Both the position numbers and the translations under genes were made by a program. This document shows, in pieces, positions 1 through 10,850 of a DNA stretch of 64,000 bases (positions are counted from its first letter, which is position 1; every line of letters begins with the position of its first letter). The DNA comes from Sphaerulina vaccinii (lineage: Eukaryota > Ascomycota > Dothideomycetes > Mycosphaerellales > Mycosphaerellaceae), in contig JAKUDP010000010.1 in NCBI GenBank assembly GCA_022570795.1, positions 1,488,001 to 1,552,000 on the forward strand. The letters are read 5' to 3'. The notes below the pieces were generated by a model. The model saw only the letters and a program-made list of their open reading frames with translations, had not been told where the DNA came from and did not search any database.

Positions 1-1
1 A

Positions 2-2058
2 TTCAACACCTGGATCGAAACGCTAGATGCCTTGAACAATCAACCACGCCTCCGGCTTCTGGAGCGCATACTGCTTGTTGTTGGTCGGAGGGTGAAGCAA
101 GAACACATCTACTACATGCAACATCCAGAAGACCTCAATGCAGCATTGAAGAAAACCTATGAGGTGATTGACATGCTCACATTGCACCTCAGTAATCGCG
201 GGAAGAGTCAGCCTCATATTCCTCTTGCAACCATCGTGTGGCTGAAGAGGCTCTTTGCGAAGACCTGGGATGCCAGACCCACTGTGACTCGAGGCTCGAT
301 TGCCCATGTCATACTGGAGATCTTTCAGTCATTGGAGAGTCAGAACGTCATCAGATCTCGAGACGCCTTCAAGGTGCCTTTGGTACGTCTAAGACTGGCC
401 GACACGGATCTGGCTTCATCATGGCAGAGACCTGACCACACGACAAGCAAGCATATTCTGAGTTTCCAGTACCTCTTCTCTGTGAATCAACTCATTCTAT
501 GCTTCCGAGGAGTGAACCTGCTACGCATGAGGTATGAGCTCCGGTGCTGAGATGGTCTGTTGGAGTGCTAATAACAGACTATAGTCGGGCGAATGGTGAT
601 GCGATGAAAGTAAGCGAGTATCGCCGGCGTCACAGCATTACTCGCACCAGTGACCTGGATCAACGACAACTGCCACCGCAGCTCCAGCTCCAAGAAGAAC
701 ATTACTTATTAATCTATGTCAGTCGAGTCAATTTACTAAAGGATACTTTCGACCAGCTGTGGCAGCGAAGACCCGGTGAACTCCGACGCCCGCTGCGACT
801 AAGAATGGACGCAGACCAGCTCGACATTGGACATGATCTCGGGTATCTTCAATCTTAGACTCACGAACTGTGCATGAGCTGACCGGAAATAGTGGTGTGC
901 AGGTCGAGTTCTTCAACACGGTCTGCAAGCACATATTTTCTGAGGAAGCACGTGAGTGATGGTCGATCTTGTATCGCCAGACTTGAGCTAATCTGTTCCA
1001 GAAATGTTCACGACAGATCCACTGATAGGGCTGAGCTATTTCACGGCCGGCAGTCTCCAGCCCTTGCATATGTTTGAGCTCTTTGGTCTACTTCTAGCAC
1101 TGGCTATATGTAAGCACTCCCGCTCAGTCAGTTGCTCACAGTTCCCGGCTCGCACTAATCCGCTTCAGATAATGGTATCACACTGCCCATCCGACTGCCT
1201 CTGGTACTCTACCACCTCATCAGCCACCGTGAACTCCCTCAACCGCTAGAGATGATAGAAGATGCATGGCCGATGCTAGCCAAGTCGTTGGGAACCCTGC
1301 TCAATGAGTATGTCGAAGATATGGAATACGCATTTCCACTAGAGGCAAATGGCGTCAGGCTCTCGTGCTTTGGTCTGTCCAAGCGTCGATCACGACTTAC
1401 AAGCGGTAGAAGCGAGTTGCTAGTCAGCACGGTCGCCTCCTCTTCGGGCGAGTCCAGTACGATATCTGATGCAGCGGAGATCGAGTATGCATGGCCCGGC
1501 TGGAAGCTCGTCATGTCCAAGGAGGAACCTAAAGCGGTGGCACCAGAGGATGTCAAAGACTACATCCAAGCGTGTTCGGACTGGCTAGTCGTCGACTCGG
1601 TATGGCCACAACTCGATGCGTTCCTACATGGCTTCCGAAGCAGCCAGCTTTTCGATCAACACACATTGTCACTACTCGGCCCTTCGAATCTGAAAGCCTA
1701 TGTGGAGGGCACAGACATATTGAACATGAACGAACTACGAGCAGCCACACGATACGATGGCTATGTTGCGACACAGAGATATATCACTTCCTTCTGGCGC
1801 GTGGTAACGTCCTGGCCACAGGAGAAGCAAAAGCTATTACTCAAGTTTGTGACTGCGGCTGAGCGGATTCCGATCAGTGGTGCCAGCCACTTGACGTTCA
1901 TCATCAAGAAGGCACAGCCAGAGAGCTTGGATGCGCTTCCGACTAGCTCAACATGCTTTGGGACGTTGATGCTACCTCGATACCCGAGTACGGAAATCAT
2001 GGCGGCGAAGTTGAGTCTCGCTTTGAAATATGGAGCGGAAGGCTTTGGAGCTGGATGA
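2..2058 (+). CDS. HECT-type E3 ubiquitin ligase, 3' part only
   Basis: The last 591 residues of a HECT ligase, which passes ubiquitin from E2 to its own cysteine and then to substrate. The reading frame is open at the left edge, so the N-terminal part is missing. Suggested exons are 2-382, 452-531, 585-842, 893-951, 1002-1109 and 1169-2058; each join keeps phase and restores HECT blocks such as GLSYFTAGSLQPLHMFELFG and LPIRLPLVLYHL. The first intron (69 bases) is frame-neutral and the least certain. The C-lobe is complete: SGASHLTFIIKKA, then LPTSSTCFGTLMLP, with the catalytic Cys codon at 1954-1956 and the usual C-terminal KYGAEGFG. The visible part shows neither WW/C2 (Rsp5-like) nor RCC1 domains, so the subclass is open; the Hul4 group is my guess. 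It converges on the SDR gene 119 bases away. Confidence 0.85.
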
Positions 2059-2177
2059 ATGTCAGACTCGGTCATCTACGGGATATCTATTGATCGCGGG
2101 ACGGTCATTCGAGACCTGATGTATCATTTGTGCCAGGTTCAGATGCAGCATGCACTCTATACTACTGTATCACATCT

Positions 2178-3360
2178 TCAGAACACCGTCGCGCCACCTA
2201 GAGGAACATATTAGATGGGGACCTTCGATGAGACAATCATAAGCACTTACCATCTATGATGTGATCGCTGCCATTGATATACGACCCTGCTCGACTGCAG
2301 AGCAACACGCACATTCCGTCAATCTCACCAACAGCACCCATCCTGCCCATCGGATTCCTTTGTCACTTTAGCTATAGTCATCAAGATAGATCGAGTTCAT
2401 TCAGCTCACCGTTCAGCCCAAACCTTCCTGGCTTCAGCAATATTGCCATCACCAGCATTGAGTATCGTATCCTGGTACCCAGGAGAGATAGAATTGACTC
2501 TAATCCCATCAACAGCCCACTCCGCAGCCAAAGACTTCACCATAGCCACAATAGCAGCTTTGCTAACATTATACGCAGCTTGCGGCTGAGGGAAATTGAC
2601 AGTATGTGCAGAAATCGAAGCAGTAAGCGTGATCGTCCCTCCAGTCTTTTGAGCGCGCATTTGGTTCGCGCAAGCTTGTGAGACGAGGAAAGATCCTGTA
2701 GTGTTGATATCGATGGTTTTGCGCCATTGGTCTGGTGTCATTGAGGTTGCGTGATAGCAGCCTACAATTCCTGCGAAGGATAGGAGGTGGTCTAGAGAGC
2801 CTAGGTGTTGGACTGTTGTCTTGACTGCTTCGGCAATTTCTGGCGGGGAGGTTACGTCTACTGATATGCTGAAGACTCTTTGTTTGGGGAAGTCTTTTGC
2901 TAGGGAGAGAATTGCTGGTTGGGAGGTCCGGAGGGTTGATTCGAGGTCCCAGAGACAGCAGCCTGATGCACCGTGTTCGAGGAGAGCTCCTGTGAAGAAG
3001 TGAGATGGATGTTTTCTGGCAGTGAGTGCGCATTGGTTCACTTACGTGCTGCAGACATTCCGAGTGTTCCTGCTCCTCCTGTGACTGCGGGTTGTGAGTA
3101 TGTATCTTCGGCTGGCATGATGGTGTTTCACATACCCACAATATTGCCCTAGTAGTCGTTGACTTGTGATTAGCAATGTAAGATTACCAAGATATGGGAA
3201 AGTAGAATGTTACCTCTACGGCAAATCGTGCCAATGCTCGTCCTTCAGCGTTCAAGTAGAGGGGAAGTGGTGGAGGAGGCCCTGTCATAGATGAGGCCGA
3301 CCCATCTGAGAGAGTCATGAATGGGAGCTCTCGATCTTTGAGTGAGTCTCGATCTGCCAT
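2178..3360 (-). CDS. Short-chain dehydrogenase/reductase (SDR)
   Basis: An NAD(P)-dependent oxidoreductase of the classical SDR fold, 301 residues, substrate not readable. Exons on the minus strand, 5' to 3': 3360-3214, 3148-3136, 3084-3046, 2989-2410, 2357-2251 and 2197-2178. Joining them gives TGGAGTLGMSAARALLEHG (cofactor-binding TGxxxGxG around residues 54-61), the YNVSK active-site Tyr/Lys, IRVNSISPGY, and a C-terminus INGSDHIIDGGATVF, a typical SDR end. The usual NNAG motif reads SFAG. Without the last two introns the frame would stop early at 2406. The start ATG at 3360 has a good context (CACCATGG); an upstream in-frame ATG at 3450 is judged less likely. A leader of about 50 residues precedes the Rossmann fold, as in several fungal polyol/sorbose-reductase-like SDRs. 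One exon is only 13 bases and the last only 20. Confidence 0.82.
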
Positions 3361-3911
3361 GGTGAACTTTTTGGTGATGCGACCTTGAGGACTTGTTGAT
3401 CTTGTATTGGTGTGCGTGGCACGTGCAGTGAATCGAAAGTTATTGGTCAAATGCGAAGAGGTGTATGCGAAGAAAACAGTGTTGTTGTATTATGAAGGGC
3501 GACAATGGCCCTTGTAGTTTGCAGGTGCAGAAGACCCCACATCGAAGGCAGGTGGGCCGAGTTGCAGATGGAAAGACGCTCGAGAACTACAGACTGTCAA
3601 CTCATGAGTAGTTGGTACCTAATGTCTCTTACTGCCTTCACTTCAAGATACGTAGTGGGTACCAGCTCGTCGACACTTCTTTGGCATTGCGGATTCTGCT
3701 TAACCTCATCGCCGTCTGAACTCGATTACCGATCTCGTCCACGATACGGAGTGCGACATCCCGGAGACGATTGCTTAATGTCTTGCCTCTCGAACGCGGA
3801 CAGGAAAGTCAGCGAGGAGCGCTTCAAATGGTTGGTAATGGGACCGTAGTTCGTAGAGTGTCTGTTGGGGTATGTACAGAAGTATTGCTACAGCCGAAGA
3901 TCTTATGCTCC
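3361..3911. other. Intergenic: SDR promoter side and complex I gene 3' side
   Basis: Upstream region of the SDR gene and downstream region of the complex I gene, both on the minus strand. Short open frames here have no recognisable protein features. I see no RNA gene or repeat. Confidence 0.6.
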
Positions 3912-4899
3912 TCATTTCTTCTTCTCCTCCTCTTTGGGTGGCTCTGGCTTCGGCGTTGGCAGCTTGAATGTGTCTGGTTTCCGTTCGTGGCCAGGTCCAA
4001 CCTGTGGCAGGTGTTAGCTCAATTGTCCATATACCTCTAAGAGGAGATATTCTCACCTGCTCCCATGCTGCAGAGCCGCCCTCGAAGTTACGGAATGCTT
4101 GTGTCAATTCGAGCGGCTCCACCACTATGCGCTTCTTCTCCTCATCATATCTGATCTCAGTGTATCCTGTCAGGGGAAAATCTTTGCGCAGTGGGTGTCC
4201 GTCAAAGCCGTAGTCTGTCAAGATTCGGCGCAGATCCGGGTGGTCGACGAAGAAGACGCCAAACAGATCGTAGACCTCGCGCTCATACCAATTGGCTCCG
4301 TCGTACAGGCTCGTGATGGAAGGCACAGGAGTGGCCTCGTCGGCGTATGTCTTCACGCGGATACGCGAGTTGTGGCGCACCGAAAGCAAATTGTAGACAA
4401 CCTCGAAACGCTGGTCGCGGGTTGGGTAGTCGACGGCGGTGATGTCGGCGATACAGGTGAACTCGGCAGCGGTGTGGTGCTTGAGGAAGCTGAAGGTGGG
4501 AATGACACCGGCGGGCGGGATGTAGATGGTGAGCTCGTCCTTCCAGACGGAGAACTGCTGGATGTACTTGGGCAGACACGACATCAAGTACTGTCCATAT
4601 GTGTGCAGGCTGTCAGCCTTGGCCTGGTATTTGTCTGCTCATATCTTAGCATATGCCCGTTTCTACACAGACTGTGAGTATGTTCTACCAGCCGGGTTGA
4701 CAATCGGCGCAACGAGCTTCTCGGGGGCATTTCGCGGGCTGTGGCGCATGTTCTTGAGGTCGCCAATCTGCCCAGCGAGCTCTTTGCCTCTGACTGCTGC
4801 TGCTGCGAACCCGCGAGTCGATGTCGTCGTCGTGCTCGTTACTGGCAGACTCGCGCCATTGCGAGTGGCGACTCTGCGAACTGAACGCGCGAGAGACAT
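3912..4899 (-). CDS. nuo-30.4: NADH:ubiquinone oxidoreductase 30-kDa subunit, mitochondrial precursor
   Basis: A subunit of the peripheral arm of respiratory complex I (NDUFS3/NuoC family), 292 residues. Exons on the minus strand: 4899-4689, 4634-4057 and 4001-3912. The N-terminus is rich in Arg, Ser and Thr with few acids, as expected for a mitochondrial presequence (SLARSVRRVATRNG). The core carries the family signature: YEREVYDLFGVFF, HPDLRRILTDYGFDGHP, LRKDFPLTGYTEIRYDE. The C-terminus is a lysine/glutamate-rich tail (PPKEEEKKK). At the first acceptor two AGs lie three bases apart; I used the one giving PADKYQAK, and the other adds one Ala. The gene is divergent from NOT4 over 441 bases, and its 5' leader contains a CAA-repeat tract (4933-4962 region). 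Confidence 0.95.
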
Positions 4900-5340
4900 G
4901 GCCGCCAGAGAGGAAGGAACGAGAGGAGATGTCCGGGAGAGTGTTGTTGTTGTTGTTGTGGAATAGACTGTCGTGTTATTAGTCCATATAGAAAGTACAG
5001 AGTCGAAGTTCAATGGCAGCGTCACTCTGTTTGGAGGTGCAGCTATTGGACACGGGAACGGCATCTTCCGCATTCAAGACACTTCGAACAGCTCGTCGAA
5101 CATCACTACCTACTTCGACTGCCAGCATCTCTTCCCACAACACCACATATCACACAACACACCACACGAACGCGCCCTCTTCCATCTCGCCACATACAAC
5201 CACGCTGGCGCCCTCACGAACATCTCCCTTGCGTGCTGTTACTACCACCTCCACCACGACCACCTCCGCTGCCACTCCCGACTCTGCACGCGTGGCACTT
5301 CGCGATCCCTCCTTGCTCTATTCTCTCCTTCACAGCTATC
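4900..5340. promoter_or_regulatory. Divergent promoter region, complex I subunit / NOT4
   Basis: The 441 bases shared by two gene starts. The complex I side has a GTT/CAA triplet tract near 4940-4960, and the NOT4 side is rich in CAC/CCA runs (about 5130-5280). Such unstructured CA-rich leaders are common in fungal 5' UTRs. No clear TATA box was seen. Confidence 0.5.
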
Positions 5341-8300
5341 ATGTCGCGCTCGCTGCAAGATCAGTTCATCGACGACGATGAGGAGGAGACGTGTCCGCTC
5401 TGCGTCGAGGAGTTCGATCTCCAGGACAAGGGCTTCCGTCCGTGTCCCTGTGGCTACCAGGTGTGTGACCTGTCTTGACACCATCTAGGCCGCACTGTGC
5501 TGACCTCTGCCTGCAGATCTGTCAATTCTGCTATCACAATGTGAAGACCAACTTGAACGGGCTGTGTCCGGCCTGTCGACGACCTTACAATGACGCCGAC
5601 ATCGAGTGGAAACAGATCACGCCTGAGGAAACTGCTGCGCACAAGGCGCGGCAGGCACATAAGCAGCGCAAAACACTGCAGGCCTTGCAGAAGGAGAAGC
5701 AAAAGGCAGAAGCTGACAATCTCAGTCGCAAACATCTGGCAGGAATGCGAGTCGTACAAAAGAATCTGGTTTATGTGACCGGTTTGAGCCCGACATCGCA
5801 GGAGGACCAGTTGCTACAGACTCTTCGAGGCGACCAGTACTTTGGTCAATATGGCAACATCATCAAGATCGTCGTCAGCAAGGCCAAGGACCCGTCACAT
5901 CCACATTCCGTGGGCGTGTATGTCACATACGAGCTCAAAGAAGATGCTGCCGCCTGTATTGCTGCCGTGGATGGATCGAAGAATGGCGATCGAACTCTGC
6001 GCGCACAATTTGGTACCACCAAGTACTGCTCGGCGTACCTTCGAGGCGAGACATGCACGAATCGCAATTGCATGTTCTTACACGAACCCGGCGAGGCCAA
6101 CGAGAGTTACTCCCGTGCTGATCTGTCGGCTCTCAACGCTGGCTCATCACAACAAGGATCTGCGAGACCTCCACCGCCCCAATCTCAGCAGCCAGTAGCG
6201 TCTGCAGCTCCCCCTATGGTGCGGCAAGGAAGTGCTGACCAGCACACTTCGAGCCCTGCGCCCGACCGACCAGCTTTGCCATCGACAGCAAGCTGGGCTA
6301 CAAAACTGCCCCAATCGAGCCGAGCCGAGAGTAGGAGTACAAGTGGAACTGTGGAGAGCCCTGCGCCCGTGGTCTCTACCCCTGCCGCGGTACAACCAGA
6401 ACTGGCTGCTGAACAGGAGCTGCCACTAGAACAGGAGACATCAGCGGATAGCGTGCCAGATCCGCCGCCAACGACAACAGACTCTCCTCAGGCTCGCAAG
6501 GCACGCATTTCTCCACTCGATGCGCTGCTCGAGAACTTCAAACTGGACGACTTCAAGATCGTGTGGTCAACAAAGTGCCTGAGTGAAACCGAACAGAAGA
6601 TGATCAAGCACTTTCCGCCGTTGTTTGATGAGAATGGTGGTGCGAAGCGAAGACTACGCAGGCAGCGGGAGGAGGAAACCCGACGAATGGAACAAGAAGC
6701 CCAGGCTTTTCAACAACCGCCACCCACAGAACCAGATGATAATCCGGAAATGAGTGGCAGTTTGCAGCTTGGCGGTGAACCGGAAGACCGACAAGGTGCA
6801 GCTCAGATGCAGAGTGCGATCCACCCACCAGGACAGGAGGGTAGCGTTGACCAGCGCTTCCAATATGGAGGCCTAGCAACCACCAGCCCAGGAGCGAGCG
6901 ATCGTGGACTTACGCCCCAACAGCACCAACAGATGCTCCTACAGACACTGAAGCCCACTGCGGCTACGACTTTTATGAATAATCCAGCTCAACAGGCTAC
7001 CTTCAACACTTCATTTCCCCAGCAATCGACGAATCCTCCGCTTGGACACCAACGAAACGTCTCACGATACTCCTTCGCGAACGATACAGCATCTGCCTCT
7101 GCAGCGGTGAAGCCTGTGGCAAACGCGAAGCTCATGAACCAGCAAGCCTCAATGATGCCCTCCACTGGCAGTAATCATTTCGGATCCCAGCATCAACAGC
7201 CTCATGGGCAATTCTACACCAGCAACGTCCAAGGACCACCTCCAGGTCTTAAGACGACCGGAACTCCTCCTGTTAGCGGCAACCTGACCTTCGGACAAGG
7301 CCACGGCTTTGCAACTGGTGGCTTACAGTACGGCGCAGGCTCCAGTCGTAACCAGCAGGACACTTACTACAGGGATTTGCTACGCAGCAATGAAGGAATG
7401 TCTGGTCGTGTTGATCCTAAGCGTGAGTTACAATCCCTTCCCAATTACAACACTGCCCAATCACATGCAGCGTTCATGGCGTCTCAGCCCAATGCTTATC
7501 CTGCCCCATCCTATGCAAATCTTGGTGCGTTTGGCGATGGTGAAAAGCAACGCAAAAAGAAGGGAAAGAAGCACAGGCACGCTAACACTTCCTCCTCTTC
7601 AGGAGGTGGTATGATCGATGTGTCAGATCCTGGAGCCAACCATCTCCCATCAAGAGTGCATCAGGGTGCGAGCGGGTTCGGCGGAGGTGCTTTTGCCGGC
7701 CAAGCCGTGGGCGCTGCAGGTGCGTTATACTCGGGCATGCATGGCGGCAATTACAACGGGCGGTGGTGAACATGACGGCGCAGCGTTTTCTTGCTTTTCT
7801 TGATTGTGCATGGCGTTGGGGTGGACCAGAGGCCTGTTTCATGATTGTGCTTCAGCGAAAGCTATGGGCTGGGCTTTGTTTCTTGCAAGGTGTTTAAGGA
7901 AATGGGATAGACTATACCTGGTCAGCGCCAAGTGTTGGACGCTGGCCACGGAAAGGTCACAGATCGGCGGTCATCGAGCCACCGACATTCTCGGGCGGTC
8001 AGCGCATTTCAGATTTCACGGCGTTGTGAATGTCTTGGACCAGGGCGGCGTCTCTAGTCCCCTTGGGAAGTATTCATCATGCCGCTTGTTGTACGTATCT
8101 CACAGACATTCTTTAGCGGCTGATAGATTGACGAAAAGATAGTTTCATGGCTCAGAGCTCCTTTACCTTTCACTCACGCGTGCATTGACGACAGACGTGT
8201 ACATATCTAGACTGTTAGACACCATACCACCGCTCGCGCCATGCATGTCAAGAGGAGGAACATTGCCATCATCACCACCATCGTCATCATCGTCGACCTT

Positions 8301-10611
8301 GACTGAGCTGGGCTAACAACTTATTGTGATAGATGAGAACTTTCCGCCATTGCAGCCACCCACTCGACAAGTATCACTGGATGAATCGCGCCATTCAACG
8401 CCGCCTATCCCACCTGGATTCGAATCACATCTGGGCTTGGAGAGCCGACGCTCCACGCCTTCGGTGCCACCTGGCCTTTCGAAGCCTACCGCACTGGCTG
8501 ATCTGGAGGGTACATTGTCCCGCCCAACATCTCGTCCATCGAGCAGAGCCAGCCTTCGAAGACAGACGTCTCAAATCTTGCCGGCATTACCTCTGCGACC
8601 AGGAACTCCTCACAGAATTGCCACACCTTCTAGACTTGACTTCAAAGAGGACGCCGACAGCAATGCGGCTCAAGAAACACCGACAAAGCCATCAAGATTG
8701 GCGTCGTCTTCTGATTTGCGCATCGCGATGTCTGCTGCACAAGACGAGAAGCCGGATGCGAGTACCCAACACGGAGCTGATGGCAAGGCAAAGTCTTTGG
8801 ATGACCAGGCTGCGGACGTGACTTCAAAGCGAAAGGAAGAGGCTCCAGTCAAGGTCAACAAGAATCTTTCTGCCGCTGCTACTACAACTGGTGCGGAGAG
8901 TGGCAACGCGAAGAGCCAGACAAGCGCATCAAAGCAGAGCAAGTCAAGCGGCGAAAAGCCAAATAGTCAGAAGCGCAAGCATCCTGGCAAGCTCGACATC
9001 ACCGCTGCAGTCAGCGACTCTGCTGCTCTAGCTAACATGACCTCTGCGGTGGAAGGCGCAACAGCGGACAAACCATCACTGGACGCTTTTCCTGCTTTGC
9101 CGTCTTCGGTCAAACTCACGGAAAGTCCAATGGCTTCTCCTGCGATCAGAACCGCACCGCGTACCTTACGTGTCGTGCAGACGCCTAAAACGGAGACGCC
9201 GTCTTCAACGGCATCCTCCATACCTGGAATCTCTGCCGCTGTGGCTGCACACAGACTGCCATCGCGGCAACCCAGTGTAGCATCAATCGTACATCCAGGG
9301 ACTCCGTCCAGTGACCACGTATCCATCTCGGACAACATCTCTATGACTTCGACCTCGCAGTCCCGCGCCAACTCTCCACCTCCTCCCATCAGCAAGGTGG
9401 GCTCGGCGCCTGTAAGAATGAAGACAAAAAGCCAGCAAAAGAAGGATCGACAAGAACGTGCCAAGGCTCTGGAAGATGAGAAGTCCAAGGGCAACGAGGC
9501 AAGCAGTGCACTGTCGGAAGAGCCTGTTGTTGAAGCCATCCAGAGTCGGAAGAAGAAAGCGAAGAAGGAGAAGGAGGTGGTTCGTCCGAAGCCGAAAGCC
9601 GCCGCTGCGATCAGCAACACCCAAGGTACAGCCATCGCTACAGCGGAAACCACGCCGACCACCAGCAGGCCAGCGACTCCCAGCGTTAAGGCAACCGTGA
9701 CACCAGACTTACCCACGCTTCCAGATATGACAAATGTGCTTGGCAAAGAGTCAAAGCCTACAACGCCCACACAGACTACACCTATGCCGCCACAAGTGGC
9801 ACAGCCATCAAGCGTTCCATCTCCACCACCAACTCCTACGCTTTCCCCAGCGCAGCTGATCGCAGAAATGAAAGCACAAGCGCCACAGATTCAGAAATGC
9901 ATCGATACGTTCTTTCGAGTGTCGAACAGCAAGGACTTCAAGACACATCACGGCAATCTTTCACACAAGGACTTGGTGAGCCACTGGCAGTCAGATTTGA
10001 AGTACAATCTCACGAAGCATGATGTGGAAGCCTTGCTTAAGGGAAAGCTTCCAGCTTTCCACTACGGAACTGAGGAAGGTCACTTGTTCAATCAAGCTAT
10101 GATTACACCCACCGGCGCGAACCTTCGAGCTTTGACGAAGGAGCTGCAGGTTCGTTTTCTGGAGGTGGAGAGAGCTTTGCGCGAGATGCCAGAAGAGTCA
10201 CACTTCCGACCTTCTAAGCCTCAGAACGAAATGAAACTGCCTTCTGTCGATCTTGAGGCTCTCAAGCGCCAATATGACAACGGCGGCGGTCGAGGCCCTA
10301 GCGTCATGGAGCAGATGGTGCAAGATGGTGCCACACTGAAGAAGGGAGCATTCTTGGTCGACGAAGCGAGCAAGTACATCAACGAATTCGTTATGCCGCC
10401 TGTCACCCCGCCGCCATCTGTGGCCAACAATGCGGCCAGGGCGGCACAGCAGTCTGCAGCCGCCTTGCAGGGATCGGCAGTGGAGCAGACTGTGCCCAGT
10501 GTTGAAATTGCCGAGAGACAACTGAAAGAAGCGATTAGATATGCCGAGGAAAAGGAAGGTGCATTGCGAAAGGCCATGAAGAAGAACAGGAAGATTCTGG
10601 GCCTGGTTTAG
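5341..10611 (+). CDS. not4: NOT4-like RING/RRM E3 ubiquitin ligase of the CCR4-NOT complex
   Basis: CCR4-NOT joins mRNA decay, translation quality control and ubiquitination; Not4 is its E3 ligase. Proposed exons are 5341-5460, 5517-7719 and 8333-10611 (1,533 residues). The N-terminus has a C4C4 RING (CPLCVEEFD, then GYQICQFCY and CPACRRPY, residues 18-62), an RRM at about 110-200, and a CCCH finger with C-X8-C-X4-C-X3-H spacing (YCSAYLRGETC to CMFLH). A long low-complexity Gln/Ser/Pro region follows. The last exon has no ATG near its 5' end, begins at an acceptor with a perfect upstream GCTAAC branch site, and joins in phase to the donor at 7720, giving DENFPPL. Its conserved part is about residues 1280-1480 (IQKCIDTFFRVSNSKDF, SHWQSDLKYNLTKHDVEALL), which I recall from long fungal Not4 proteins. 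If the 613-base intron is kept, the protein ends after 790 residues at GRW. The RING/RRM call is firm; joining the two halves is an inference. Confidence 0.72.
7720..8332 (+). other. Proposed 613-base intron or intergenic gap inside the NOT4 locus
   Basis: Runs from GTGCGT at 7720 to ATAG at 8332 and is about ten times longer than the other introns here. It contains the stop codon (7767-7769) that ends the unspliced frame, and a CAT/CAC/CGT triplet-rich tract near 8262-8300. A second phase-compatible donor, GTATGA, lies at 7609. If the loci are separate, this stretch would be a terminator plus promoter, but no convincing first exon for a second gene is visible. Confidence 0.5.
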
Positions 10612-10850
10612 GAATCTGGCAACAGTCTCAAGCAAGAGATGGACAGTCTCAAGAGAAAGATGGAAATGAATGCTGAGGTCTAGATACGTCTGACAAGCAC
10701 GAATATGCATTAGTGCAGAGGGACGGAGATGGAACTAATGCTGTGACATGACACGATATGAAGTCTGGTTACATTCTCTAGCATAGTCAATGGAATCATG
10801 ATTTCATACATATACTCATACTCATATTCATGAACTCATCATCAGGTTCT

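Noticed and set aside
8967..9770. 267-codon minus-strand open frame
   Set aside because: Lies antisense to the low-complexity part of the NOT4 locus; its hydrophobic, repetitive composition mirrors the Ser/Ala/Lys codons opposite. No start context or domain.
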